DNA of 32,152 nt, taken from an uncultured Lachnospiraceae bacterium (GTDB lineage: Bacteria > Bacillota > Clostridia > Lachnospirales > Lachnospiraceae). Shown here piece by piece: positions 15,939 to 24,384 of the stretch. Location of the stretch: assembly GCA_900320485.1 (NCBI GenBank), contig ONSO01000021.1:1-32152 (forward strand), in the 5' to 3' direction. Below the pieces are notes generated by a model that made no database searches, was not told where the DNA came from, and saw only the letters and a list, made by a program, of their open reading frames with translations. The stretch's first letter is position 1. Every line of letters begins with the position of its first letter. A program made the position numbers and the translations under genes.

Positions 15939-17627
15939 ATGATCATTCGAACCATCATCGCCGCCATTTTGGCGATCCCGGCGTACTGCTACGCCCTGAG
16001 ATACAACATGCACATGTTCCAGCTTAATGGCTATAAGAACGACGAGCACCCCAAGTGGCTTCGCAAGAACCTGCGGCAGCAGTGGCTCCTTGTGTTCACC
16101 GGAGTCCTCGGCATTCTGAGGATTCTGGCAAGCCTTTTGCCGGATGGCCTAGGCAGGAGCATTGCCCTTTGGACCGCGGACGTCCTTGTGATCCTGACGC
16201 TTCTTTTGGTGCGCCTTGTCTACCGTGCCATGAAGCGCCTGAATACGAAATCAAAATTTAATTACACGCCGAGAGTAAAGCGCATGATCACCACCATAGT
16301 TCTTCTTACGGTATTCGTTCTTGCGGCATGCATTCTGATCCCCTTGCTTAGCGGAGCGGCAAAGTCAGGATTCATAAACTTGGTAACCGGTTGGAGCCTG
16401 TTTTCCAATGCTTCCCAGGAAGGCTTTCCCGGATTCCTTCCCGGCGTGATCCTCCTCCTGATCTCCCTGCAGCTGGTGTTTAACCTGATCTCCAACGTGA
16501 TCAATCACCCCATTGAAAAGGGGATCAACCAGCACTATATCAACGATGCGAAGCGCAAGCTGAAAAGCGTTCCCGGGCTTCAGATCATCGGCGTTACGGG
16601 AAGCTACGGCAAGACGAGCGTTAAGTTTTATCTCCAGACGCTCCTTCAGGGCAAGTACAACGTGCTTGTGACGCCGGAGAGCTATAACACTCCCATGGGC
16701 ATTGTAAAGACCATCCGCGGCTCCTTAAAGCCCAACCATGAGATTTTTATCTGTGAGATGGGGGCGCGCCACGTGGGCGACATTAAGGAGGACACGGACA
16801 TTGTCCATCCTCATCACGGCGTCATTACCTCCGTGGGTCCGCAGCACCTGGAAACCTTTCACAGTATGGAGAACATTCAAAAGACCAAGTTTGAGCTGGC
16901 GGATGCGCTTCCGGAGGGCGGAAAGCTTTTCTTAAACGGTGACAACGAATATATTCAGCAGCAGGCGAAGAACTATAAAAATAAAATTTTCTATTATTCC
17001 GACGCGGAATCGGCCAAAAGGACGGCAGGCTATCATGCCAAGGACGTTGCCGTTTCCCAGCTGGGAACGGAGTTTACCGTGGTTACGCCGGAAGGCGAGG
17101 AGGAACGCTTCCAGATGCGCCTTGTGGGCGCGCACAACGTTATTAACGTGGTGGGTGCCATTGCCGTGGCGCATCAGTTTGGCATGTCTCTAAAGGAGCT
17201 TAAGATTCCCGTCCGCCGGATCCAGCCCGTGGAGCACCGCATGAAAATGCGTGAACAGGGCAACGTTACCATCATCGACGATGCCTACAATTCTAACCCC
17301 GTGGGGTCAAAAGCGGCCGTGGAGACCCTTGCCATGTTTGACGGCATCCGCATTCTCGTCACGCCCGGCATGGTGGAGCTTGGAGACAAGGAAGATGAGT
17401 ATAATTTCAAGTTTGGCACTTACGCGGCGGATTGCTGCGATTATATCCTGATCGTCGGCAAGAAGAACCGCGAATCCATTTATCAGGGCGTCATGAGTAA
17501 GAACTTCCCGGAGGAGAGATGTAAAACCTTCGACAAACTGGAGGAGGCACTAAGCTTCGCCTATGCCATCAAGGGTCAGGGCCATAAATACGTGCTTCTG
17601 GAAAATGACCTGCCTGATAATTACTAA
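15939..17627 (+). CDS. murF: UDP-N-acetylmuramoyl-tripeptide--D-alanyl-D-alanine ligase with N-terminal membrane domain
   Basis: 562 residues, about 100 longer than typical MurF. The first ~195 residues contain about five hydrophobic helices (1-18, 49-66, 73-92, 110-131, 165-190). The Mur ligase body begins near 215 with the P-loop GVTGSYGKTS (218-227, K225). It continues with FICEMGARHVGD, TSVGPQHLETF, the central-domain end PVEHRMKM and the C-terminal domain start DDAYNSNPVGS. The enzyme joins D-Ala-D-Ala to the UDP-MurNAc tripeptide. The membrane form would place this step at the inner face of the membrane near MraY; it is a variant I associate with Clostridia. GGAGG precedes ATG 15939. 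D-Ala-D-Ala ligase lies nearby at 19222, fitting a precursor-synthesis cluster. Confidence 0.92.
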   Translation: MIIRTIIAAILAIPAYCYALRYNMHMFQLNGYKNDEHPKWLRKNLRQQWLLVFTGVLGILRILASLLPDGLGRSIALWTADVLVILTLLLVRLVYRAMKRLNTKSKFNYTPRVKRMITTIVLLTVFVLAACILIPLLSGAAKSGFINLVTGWSLFSNASQEGFPGFLPGVILLLISLQLVFNLISNVINHPIEKGINQHYINDAKRKLKSVPGLQIIGVTGSYGKTSVKFYLQTLLQGKYNVLVTPESYNTPMGIVKTIRGSLKPNHEIFICEMGARHVGDIKEDTDIVHPHHGVITSVGPQHLETFHSMENIQKTKFELADALPEGGKLFLNGDNEYIQQQAKNYKNKIFYYSDAESAKRTAGYHAKDVAVSQLGTEFTVVTPEGEEERFQMRLVGAHNVINVVGAIAVAHQFGMSLKELKIPVRRIQPVEHRMKMREQGNVTIIDDAYNSNPVGSKAAVETLAMFDGIRILVTPGMVELGDKEDEYNFKFGTYAADCCDYILIVGKKNRESIYQGVMSKNFPEERCKTFDKLEEALSFAYAIKGQGHKYVLLENDLPDNY

Positions 17628-17704
17628 AGCCATACGGGCATACGTTAAATCGCCAAAGAGCGAAAAAGCATCCCGCAAAAGGCTCACAAGGAGAGTGAGG
17701 GATT

Positions 17705-18988
17705 TTGTTTTACCATGCGTCAAAGGTCAAAGACCTAAAGGTCCTGGAGCCGCGGATTTCCGATCACGGCGTGCCGCTGATCTATTTTTCCAAAAAGCGT
17801 GAAAACGTTCTGGTCTATCTGAGCAATGCCGTGGAAAGGTATTGCAGGGAGAATGGCTTTTCCTATGACGGGCCATGGAAAAAATGGGGGCCCTACGGAT
17901 TTGATCCGGATGGCATTCTTCGGATCGAAGAGTATTACCCGGGGATGCTGGAGGAAGCCTACCAGGGGGCTGCGGGGTATATTTACGGGGTGGCAGAGTT
18001 GCACCCAAGTGGCTACCCACTGAATATTCCGGATGCGGTGACCGCCAGTAAGCCCGTTCCGGTTGAAGAAGCGGAATTCGTGCCGGATGCATTGGAGGCG
18101 ATTCTGGCGGCAGAGAAACAGGGGCTGATCCGAATCCTGCGCTATCAGGATTTCCCGGAGAAAAAGAAGCAGTGGCTCAGGGATGTCATTCGAAAGGAAT
18201 ATGAAGACGCCGTGGAGCATCCGGAATATCGATATTTTTTGAGAGATCATTTTGCCATACCGGGAGGTCTGGCATGGGAGCCTATAAGGACAGAGCACCT
18301 TGTGCGGGATCGATGGATCGATTTTCGCAGGGAAGAATATCTGATGCCGGATGGCACGACGTTTTCGCCGTTTTATAATTACAGCAAGCGTGATTATGCC
18401 GTGATCATTGCCGTTACTGAGGAGGGCAAGTACCTCTGCGTGAGGCAGTATCGTCATGGAATCCGCCGGGTCACTACGGAATTTGTGGCCGGCGGTTTAG
18501 AATATCAGGCAGGCAAGCCCCTTGTGAGCAAAGAGGAAGGCATGGAGGGAACGACTCTTTCAGACAAAGGGGAGGCTACAGCAGAGGCTATTTTTGCGGA
18601 CATAGGGGAAACTGTAACAGAGGCTGTTATTTCGAACGAAGGGAAAGACGGAGCTACTATGCTCCCGGGGATGAAGGAGATTGTTTATGAGGATGCTCTG
18701 GATGCCGCGAAGAGGGAGCTTATGGAGGAAACGGGGTATCAGTCCGAGGAATGGGAGAAGCTGATCACGCTTCCCTCCCATGCAACTCTGTCGGATGATT
18801 ACGTTCATGTATTTATTGCCAGGAATTGCCACAAGGTTTCCGGGCAGGAGCTGGACGATACGGAATTTCTGAATGTGGTTTGTCTTACGGATGAAGAGCT
18901 GGAAACGCTGATTGCCGGAGGGAACTTTCAGCAATGTGTTCACGTCATGGCGTGGTATATGGCAAAGGCACAAGGCAGGATCTCATGA
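17705..18988 (+). CDS. Fusion of an uncharacterised N-terminal domain with an insertion-bearing Nudix hydrolase
   Basis: 427 residues. Residues 1-200 form a conserved but unnamed domain (MFYHASKVKDLKVLEPRISD, WKKWGPYGFDPDG). Residues 205-425 are a Nudix domain of the ADP-sugar pyrophosphatase kind: YAVIIAVTEEGKYLCVRQYRHG, then EFVAGGLE, and the second half of the Nudix box EDALDAAKRELMEETGY (R337, E338, E341, E342). In normal Nudix boxes the first glycine and the first glutamate are six residues apart; here the box is split by about 60 acidic residues (267-325) that include an imperfect internal duplication. The metal-binding glutamates remain. The start is TTG 17705, with AAGGAG 11 bases upstream; the mature N-terminus MFYHAS suits the family. 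Catalytic activity is uncertain. Confidence 0.8.
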   Translation: MFYHASKVKDLKVLEPRISDHGVPLIYFSKKRENVLVYLSNAVERYCRENGFSYDGPWKKWGPYGFDPDGILRIEEYYPGMLEEAYQGAAGYIYGVAELHPSGYPLNIPDAVTASKPVPVEEAEFVPDALEAILAAEKQGLIRILRYQDFPEKKKQWLRDVIRKEYEDAVEHPEYRYFLRDHFAIPGGLAWEPIRTEHLVRDRWIDFRREEYLMPDGTTFSPFYNYSKRDYAVIIAVTEEGKYLCVRQYRHGIRRVTTEFVAGGLEYQAGKPLVSKEEGMEGTTLSDKGEATAEAIFADIGETVTEAVISNEGKDGATMLPGMKEIVYEDALDAAKRELMEETGYQSEEWEKLITLPSHATLSDDYVHVFIARNCHKVSGQELDDTEFLNVVCLTDEELETLIAGGNFQQCVHVMAWYMAKAQGRIS

Positions 18989-19012
18989 TATATTGCGCAG
19001 AAGCATGAAAAC

Positions 19013-19135
19013 CACGCGGAAGCAAGAGCAAATCACGCGGAAGCAAGAGCAAATCACGTGGAAGCAAGAGCAAATCACGCGGAAGCAAGAGCAAATCACG
19101 CGGAAGCAAGAGCAAATCACGCGGAAGCAAGAGCA
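19013..19135 (+). repeat. 21-bp tandem repeat, nearly six units
   Basis: Units of CACGCGGAAGCAAGAGCAAA plus T begin at 19013, 19034, 19055, 19076, 19097 and 19118; the last is cut at 18 bases. Only the third differs (CACGTGG). On the + strand one frame reads TRKQEQI per unit; an ATG at 19006 would give a 54-residue peptide, but it lacks a ribosome site. The array occupies the otherwise empty 233-base gap between the Nudix fusion gene and the D-Ala-D-Ala ligase gene. Confidence 0.95.
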
Positions 19136-19221
19136 TGCAGATGGACTGTGGAAGAATTCCGTGGCGTAAGATCAGATGGAGAGACATTGCATATATGGAT
19201 AGAGGATGGAGGAATTAAGAG

Positions 19222-20406
19222 ATGAAGACAAAAGTGGCACTAATGTTTGGCGGAAAGAGCGTGGAGCATGAGGTTTCCGTCATTTCGGGGATTCAGGCAT
19301 ATCTTGCCATGGATACGGAAAAGTACGACGTGATCCCCGTGTATCTCACCAAGAAAAATGAAATGTACGTAGGCGAGAAGATCGGACAGATCGAGGCTTA
19401 CAAGAACATTGGAGAACTTCTGAAAAACTCCCAGAGAGTGATCATGCTGAATGAAAATGACAAGGTTTCTTTGGTACCTCATCCGCCCAAGAAGTTCGGA
19501 AAGAATACGCCCATCGACATAGACATTGTATTCCCCGTGGTGCATGGCACAAACGTGGAGGACGGTGCGTTGCAGGGATATTTTAAGACCCTTGGCATTC
19601 CCTTTGTGGGCTGCGACGTGACGGCTTCCGCCGTGGGCATGGATAAGTTTATCATGAAGACGGTGCTAAAGGAATATGACGTGCCGGTTTTGGATGCGGC
19701 GCTTTATACGCTGGCGGACTACGCGGACGTGGAAGGCCTCATGGACAAGATTGAAGGGAGATTTGGTTATCCCGTCATTGTAAAGCCTGTTAATCTTGGC
19801 TCCTCCGTTGGCATCAGCGTTGCAAAGACCAGGGTGGAGCTTGCAAATTCCATTGATGACGGCTATCGTTACAGCACCAAGATTCTGGTGGAGCATGCCA
19901 TTTCCAGCCTTCGGGAGATCAACTGCTCCGTGCTGGGGGACGAGAACGAGGCCATTGCCTCGGAGTGTGAGGAGCCCATGCACACCAAGGATATTTTGAG
20001 CTATGAGGATAAATACGTCAGCAATGCCAAGGGGAGCGGATCCAAGGGTATGGCCAGCGTTGCCAGAAAGATTCCCGCAGACCTCAGCCCCGAAAAGAGA
20101 GAGGAAGTGCGGGAGCTGGCGGTTCGTTCGTTTAAAGCTCTGGGCTGTAACGGCGTTTCCAGAATCGACTTCATGATCGACGAGGACACGGGAAAGCTTT
20201 ATTTTAACGAGATCAATACCATTCCCGGATCCCTGGCCTTTTATCTTTGGGAGCCCGTGGGAATTCCTTACAAGGATCTCCTCGACCGCATGATCCAGCT
20301 GGCATTTAAGCGTCAGAGAACGGAAAGCGCCCTGACCTTTACCTTTGACACGAACATCTTAAATACTGCAAGCTTTGGCGGAAGCAAGGGCGGCGTGAAG
20401 CGTTGA
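19222..20406 (+). CDS. ddl: D-alanine--D-alanine ligase
   Basis: 394-residue ATP-grasp ligase that makes the D-Ala-D-Ala dipeptide used by MurF. The N-terminal motif MFGGKSVEHEVSVISG, the VFPVVHGTNVEDGALQG loop, the ATP-grasp lysine region VIVKPVNLGSSVGIS, the omega-loop region ILSYEDKY and the Mg-binding end RIDFMIDE and YFNEINTIPGS are all present. The SYEDKY form resembles ordinary D-Ala-D-Ala enzymes rather than VanA/VanC ligases, so normal specificity is expected. The protein is about 30-40 residues longer than many Ddl because of a short C-terminal tail. GGAGG lies 8 bases before ATG 19222. A VanX-like dipeptidase gene follows after 77 bases. Confidence 0.93.
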   Translation: MKTKVALMFGGKSVEHEVSVISGIQAYLAMDTEKYDVIPVYLTKKNEMYVGEKIGQIEAYKNIGELLKNSQRVIMLNENDKVSLVPHPPKKFGKNTPIDIDIVFPVVHGTNVEDGALQGYFKTLGIPFVGCDVTASAVGMDKFIMKTVLKEYDVPVLDAALYTLADYADVEGLMDKIEGRFGYPVIVKPVNLGSSVGISVAKTRVELANSIDDGYRYSTKILVEHAISSLREINCSVLGDENEAIASECEEPMHTKDILSYEDKYVSNAKGSGSKGMASVARKIPADLSPEKREEVRELAVRSFKALGCNGVSRIDFMIDEDTGKLYFNEINTIPGSLAFYLWEPVGIPYKDLLDRMIQLAFKRQRTESALTFTFDTNILNTASFGGSKGGVKR

Positions 20407-20483
20407 TCTTGCGGCACGCAAACAGACAGATTGCCGGGGCAGTCATAAATGGAGACGATCCGGCGGACGAAAGGGGGACGATC

Positions 20484-21263
20484 ATGACGGAGAAAAGTTT
20501 GTCACAAAAGATTCCATGCGTTGAAGATCCCGTCAGATATGAATCCAGGGCGTTTACAAGATCGGAATTTGTGGAAATTGTATCCGGTGAAAAAATCGAC
20601 GTAAAAATGCAGTATCCCATTTTGGGAATGCAGAATGCGGAAACAAAATGTTTCCTTCGAAGGGAAGCTGCGCAGCGGCTTTTCAAGGCGGCGGAAAGCC
20701 TTCCCGGGGGTATGCGCTTTCGCATCTGGGATGCCTGGAGACCATTTGCCCTTCAGCATGAATTATACGTAACGTATTCCGAAGACATTATCCGGGATTT
20801 TCAGCTGGAAAAGGTCTCTGAGGAAGAGCGAAATGCCGTGATCCGCGGGTTTGTCTCTGACCCGGTTGCCGACAGGGAGATCCCACCCGTCCACACTACC
20901 GGCGGTGCCATCGACCTGACAATTCTTGATGAGAGTGGGAGGGAGCTGGACATGGGGACAAAGTTCGATGCCTTTACCGGCAGGACGAGAACGGATCATT
21001 TTGAAGACGTCAAGGCCATTTCCAAAACGGATCCGAGATGGAATGAGGAGCACGTAAAGGTGATCCGCGAAAACAGAAGGCTTCTTTACCGGGTGATGAC
21101 GGAAGCGGGATTTACAAATCTTCCTTCCGAATGGTGGCATTATGATTACGGAGACCGGTTCTGGGCCTATTATCACCAGTGCCCCGCAATCTATGAGGGC
21201 GTTTTTACAAAAGAGGAGATCAGGGAATATGGAAAAACAGTCGGAGGGGAAGCTTGTCAATGA
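20484..21263 (+). CDS. D-alanyl-D-alanine dipeptidase, VanX/DdpX family (peptidase M15)
   Basis: 259-residue zinc dipeptidase of the VanX type, which hydrolyses free D-Ala-D-Ala. Family motifs: DAWRPFALQ with the substrate-binding arginine, HTTGGAIDL with zinc ligands H137 and D144, and EWWH with catalytic E216 and ligand H219. No signal peptide, so it acts in the cytoplasm. It is longer than VanX (about 200). ATG 20484 has AAGGGGG upstream. It directly follows the D-Ala-D-Ala ligase gene; no vanH, vanA-like ligase or vanRS is adjacent, so a recycling or pool-control role is more likely than glycopeptide resistance. The next gene overlaps its 3' end by 35 bases. Confidence 0.88.
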   Translation: MTEKSLSQKIPCVEDPVRYESRAFTRSEFVEIVSGEKIDVKMQYPILGMQNAETKCFLRREAAQRLFKAAESLPGGMRFRIWDAWRPFALQHELYVTYSEDIIRDFQLEKVSEEERNAVIRGFVSDPVADREIPPVHTTGGAIDLTILDESGRELDMGTKFDAFTGRTRTDHFEDVKAISKTDPRWNEEHVKVIRENRRLLYRVMTEAGFTNLPSEWWHYDYGDRFWAYYHQCPAIYEGVFTKEEIREYGKTVGGEACQ

Positions 21264-22620
21264 ACATGACTCCCAGCAGCAAAAGCGCATCAACAAACAG
21301 AACAAAAAGCTGGGTTACGTGCTTTTGTATGCAGGGGTTTTACTGCTGATCATTTTAGGCGAGATCTTTTTATTCTTGAATGATCCGGAGGCATCCCTGA
21401 TGGATCTTTTGAAGGATACCGTGGGAAATCTGATGGGAGTGCTTGCCGCGTTCCTGGTGTTTGACATTGCGCATGAATGGATGTCCAAGGAAAGTTATGC
21501 CTCCGAGATCTCCGAACAGATCCTGGATACGCTCATGTATCACCCCGAGGCCATGGAGCTTTATGAAAATGACCAGAAAAAGGTTTTCGTGAATGCTTTT
21601 ATCGGCTCCATTGTGAAGGATGAAGCGGCAGCAGACATGCTGGAAAATCATTTGGAGAAATATCTTTTGACGCCGGAGGATTTTAAGCAAAAGGCTGGAC
21701 TGACGGCGAAGGATTGCCGCATCAAGACGGCGTTTGCCTATCGCTTTGTGCTGGAGACGGTGCGCACCCAGGCCTTTGAAAAGCTCCGTTCCAATCCTTC
21801 AAAGCAATTGGCGACGGATCCCTATTTTTACGTGCAGGAGGAACTGAATTACACCGTGCGCTATCTGGATCCGAAGGGAAACAACATGGCGGGAGAGCTG
21901 GTCACCATTGGCCTGATCTATGACAATAGCGGCCTGGATGCCTTTCTTCGCGGCATGAAGCACGGGGAAGAGAAGAACGTCTTTAAGAACTGCATCTTCC
22001 GCGAAATCTTAGACGTGACGGCGGAGGACAAGGCCCTTTTCAAGGAATGGGCCATGGAATCCCATAACACGGTTCCGGGGCAGGGAGAAGAGTCCAAACT
22101 GTTTGAAGAGGTCCGGAAAATGTTCCGCCCCCACCTTACCATCGATCGTACCAAGGGAAGTTTGTATTCCGTGGAGCTTGGCAGCATGACGGATGACAGA
22201 GGCAGGGAAAAGGACTTTGGCCTTCTCATTACCTTCCGGGTGGAGCATGACCAGACGGCCATGGAGCATGACGTATCCCTGATCTTCCACATGCCAAAGC
22301 GCTGGGACAGCATCATTGAGGTGGCATTGGTGGAGCCCACCAAGGATCCCCAGATCTCTATCAGCTACAACGAGGATGCCATGGACGTGGAAATGTACTC
22401 CTTCCTGAATAACGGCGATTCCTCCTCCTATGACAATACGCTGGAAGAGGAAAATGGCGTGTACAGCATTGCCCTTTCCAATGAGTGGGTATTCCCCATG
22501 AGCGGCGCCGTATTTTTCGTACGTAAGGATGCCCGCGTCCGGGAAAAGGAAAGAAAGGAAATTAAGGATGCCCGCGTCCGGGAAAAGGAAAGAAAGGAAA
22601 TAAGCGTGGATGGCAACTGA
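21229..22620 (+). CDS. Membrane-anchored protein of unknown function
   Basis: 463 residues. Two N-terminal hydrophobic segments (about LGYVLLYAGVLLLIILGEIF and LMGVLAAFLVFDIAH) are followed by a large soluble domain, probably cytoplasmic, with alternating helical and beta-like segments (ISEQILDTLMYHPEAMELY; YFYVQEELNYTVRY; LYSVELGSMTDDRG). I do not recognise the family. The C-terminus carries a perfect tandem duplication giving KDARVREKERKEI twice. ATG 21229 lies inside the end of the dipeptidase gene, with AGAGGAG about 10 bases upstream; this overlap implies co-translation with the D-Ala-D-Ala genes. The stop overlaps the deaminase start by 11 bases. Confidence 0.78.
   Translation: MEKQSEGKLVNEHDSQQQKRINKQNKKLGYVLLYAGVLLLIILGEIFLFLNDPEASLMDLLKDTVGNLMGVLAAFLVFDIAHEWMSKESYASEISEQILDTLMYHPEAMELYENDQKKVFVNAFIGSIVKDEAAADMLENHLEKYLLTPEDFKQKAGLTAKDCRIKTAFAYRFVLETVRTQAFEKLRSNPSKQLATDPYFYVQEELNYTVRYLDPKGNNMAGELVTIGLIYDNSGLDAFLRGMKHGEEKNVFKNCIFREILDVTAEDKALFKEWAMESHNTVPGQGEESKLFEEVRKMFRPHLTIDRTKGSLYSVELGSMTDDRGREKDFGLLITFRVEHDQTAMEHDVSLIFHMPKRWDSIIEVALVEPTKDPQISISYNEDAMDVEMYSFLNNGDSSSYDNTLEEENGVYSIALSNEWVFPMSGAVFFVRKDARVREKERKEIKDARVREKERKEISVDGN
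22525..22601 (+). repeat. 39-bp tandem duplication at the 3' end of the 21229 gene
   Basis: Units 22525-22563 and 22564-22601 are identical over 38 bases. Each encodes KDARVREKERKEI in frame, adding 13 highly charged residues to the tail. Confidence 0.95.
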
Positions 22621-23116
22621 AAAAAGAATCAGGCCGCCCAAGGCGGAGTATCGTGCGAAGGATTCCTTTTTGCAAATGGCCATCGAAGAGGCAAGAAAGG
22701 GAATTTACAATGGCGACGGCGGACCATTTGGCTGCGTGATCGTAAAAGACGGCGTGGTAGTGGGCAAAGGCCACAACCGCGTTCTAAAGAAAAAAGACTC
22801 TACCTGTCACGGTGAGATCGAAGCGATCCGTGATGCGGAGAAAAAGCTAAACACCCATGACCTGTCAGGGTGCGTCGTCTACACCACCGGCGAGCCCTGC
22901 GCCATGTGCCTGACAGCCTGTATGTGGGCCAACGTGAAGCATATCTATTATGGCTGCACCATCAAGGACAATTCCGACATTGGCTTTCGCGACGAGAGAT
23001 TTGATGAACTCCTTGGCGGCAGGGAAAAAATGCGTGACTACCTAAACGAAATCGACAGGGAAGCCTGCCTGAGACTCTTCGCGGAATATCAAACCCTAAA
23101 TTCCGCCAAATACTAA
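22610..23116 (+). CDS. Nucleoside/guanine deaminase-like zinc enzyme
   Basis: 168-residue member of the cytidine deaminase-like superfamily. Zinc and catalytic residues are visible: H67 and E69 (CHGEIEAI) and C97/C100 (GEPCAMCLTACMWAN), with the substrate-loop GPFGCVIVKDG. It resembles guanine deaminase (GuaD) and other nucleobase deaminases more than TadA, but the substrate cannot be fixed; the usual HAE motif is HGE here. ATG 22610 overlaps the preceding stop by 11 bases, so translation is coupled to the membrane protein gene. The next gene on this strand is GMP synthase, also purine metabolism, but a repeat element separates them. Confidence 0.85.
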   Translation: MATEKRIRPPKAEYRAKDSFLQMAIEEARKGIYNGDGGPFGCVIVKDGVVVGKGHNRVLKKKDSTCHGEIEAIRDAEKKLNTHDLSGCVVYTTGEPCAMCLTACMWANVKHIYYGCTIKDNSDIGFRDERFDELLGGREKMRDYLNEIDREACLRLFAEYQTLNSAKY

Positions 23117-23251
23117 CGTGCCACCGGGGACGGTTCTCTTTGGCACGTTTTTGCAACTTGGCGAGCCCTTCGGCTCGTCCCTCCTTTCAGTCGGGATCGC
23201 GGAATTGCTTCGCAATTCTGCGACTTGGACGGTTCTCTTTGGCATGTTTTT
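23117..23251 (+). repeat. REP-like palindromic repeat element (two related copies)
   Basis: Copy one is 23117-23147, CGTGCCA through TGGCACG, containing GGGGACGGTTCTCTTTGGCA. Copy two, at about 23227-23245, repeats GGACGGTTCTCTTTGGCA and like copy one is followed by a short T-run. Between them are two hairpins: CGAGCC/GGCTCG around CTTC (about 23161-23176) and GAATTGC/GCAATTC around TTC (about 23202-23218). Elements with this GGGACGGTTCT/TGGCAC core are common intergenic repeats in Firmicutes, often linked to RAYT (IS200-like) transposases, from general knowledge. No transposase is in this window. It may also end the deaminase transcript. Confidence 0.7.
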
Positions 23252-23377
23252 GTCTCCTCCTTCTTGCGGAGCAGGGGAGAATATGATAGACTTTTACGTA
23301 TGAGATAAAGGCGTAAACTTCTTTTGCAGGCTTTGCGCAAAAGAGTATGCCCTAAAAAAACAGAAAAGGAGAAAAAC

Positions 23378-24358
23378 ATGGCTGACGTAAGACCGGAATC
23401 TATGGAAAGAATCACGACGCCTGAGCTGGCAAAGGCATTTATTGCAGAGCAGGTGGAAGCAGTAAAAAAGCAGGTGGGAGACAAGAAGGTGCTCCTTGCC
23501 CTTTCCGGAGGCGTTGACTCCTCCGTTGTGGCTGCGCTTCTCATCAAGGCCATCGGCAAGAACCTTGTTTGCGTACACGTAAACCACGGCCTGCTTCGTA
23601 AGGGCGAGCCTGAGCAGGTGATCGAAGTGTTCAAGAATCAGATGGACGCCAACCTCATCTACGTTGATGCGACAGATCGCTTTTTGGACAAGCTGGCAGG
23701 TGTGGCCGAGCCCGAAAAGAAGCGTAAGATCATTGGCGAGGAATTTATCCGCGTATTTGAGGAAGAGGCAAGAAAGCTGACTGATGTAGATTTCCTGGCA
23801 CAGGGAACCATCTATCCCGACATTTTGGAATCCGGTCCCGTGAAGGCACATCATAACGTAGGAGGTCTTCCCGAGGACATCCATTTTGAGGGACTTGTGG
23901 AGCCCATTAAGCTCCTGTTCAAGGATGAGGTCCGCGTCATCGGTCGCGAGCTCGGCCTTCCTACCGGCATGGTAGAGCGCCAGCCCTTCCCCGGCCCCGG
24001 GCTTGGCGTTCGTTGCACCGGAGCCATCACCAGAGACCGCCTGGAGGCGCTTCGCGAATCCGATGCCATCCTTCGCGAAGAATTTGCAAAGGCGGGTCTT
24101 GAGGGCAAGGTATGGCAGTACTTCACCATCGTTCCCGATTATAAGTCCGTTGGCGTAAAGAATAATCTGCGCAGCTTTGAGTGGCCCTGCATCATCCGCG
24201 CCGTCAACACCAAGGATGCCATGACTGCTACCATCGAGGAGATTCCCTATGCCCTCCTTGGCAAGATTGTAAGCCGCATCACCAGCGAAGTTCCCGGCAT
24301 CAACAGAGTATTGTATGATCTGACGCCGAAGCCCACCGGAACCATTGAGTGGGAATAA
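23378..24358 (+). CDS. guaA: GMP synthase, ATP-pyrophosphatase subunit without glutaminase domain
   Basis: 326 residues covering only the ATP-PPase and dimerisation domains of GMP synthase, which converts XMP to GMP. The PP-loop is [10 protein letters not shown] (SGGVDSS at 43-49). Further motifs are [23 protein letters not shown], the lid [11 protein letters not shown], and the C-terminal [16 protein letters not shown], which binds XMP. Normal bacterial GuaA is about 510 residues with an N-terminal class I glutaminase; none is encoded upstream here. The enzyme must use ammonia directly or a glutaminase subunit encoded elsewhere, as in archaea. ATG 23378 follows AAGGAG by 6 bases; the in-frame 23324 start would add 18 basic residues. 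A strong terminator follows. Confidence 0.92.
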   Translation: MADVRPESMERITTPELAKAFIAEQVEAVKKQVGDKKVLLALSGGVDSSVVAALLIKAIGKNLVCVHVNHGLLRKGEPEQVIEVFKNQMDANLIYVDATDRFLDKLAGVAEPEKKRKIIGEEFIRVFEEEARKLTDVDFLAQGTIYPDILESGPVKAHHNVGGLPEDIHFEGLVEPIKLLFKDEVRVIGRELGLPTGMVERQPFPGPGLGVRCTGAITRDRLEALRESDAILREEFAKAGLEGKVWQYFTIVPDYKSVGVKNNLRSFEWPCIIRAVNTKDAMTATIEEIPYALLGKIVSRITSEVPGINRVLYDLTPKPTGTIEWE

Positions 24359-24384
24359 TCCCCAGGCACATTTAAGAAAATTGT

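Noticed and set aside
17670-17703. Terminator after murF
   Set aside because: CTCAC/GTGAG plus ATCC/GGAT can pair, but a large internal bulge and an imperfect T-run make it too weak to annotate.
19013-19135. CRISPR array
   Set aside because: Units are contiguous without spacers and there are no cas genes.
19006-19169. 54-residue peptide across the 21-bp repeats
   Set aside because: No ribosome site before ATG 19006, and the sequence is only the repeat unit translated; kept as a repeat.
20484-21263. Glycopeptide resistance operon
   Set aside because: Only a VanX-like protein is present; the adjacent ligase looks like an ordinary D-Ala-D-Ala enzyme and there is no vanH or van regulator pair.
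23250-23377. Promoter or purine riboswitch before guaA
   Set aside because: TATGAT at 23282 could be a -10 but has no matching -35, and I could not find a purine-riboswitch core.
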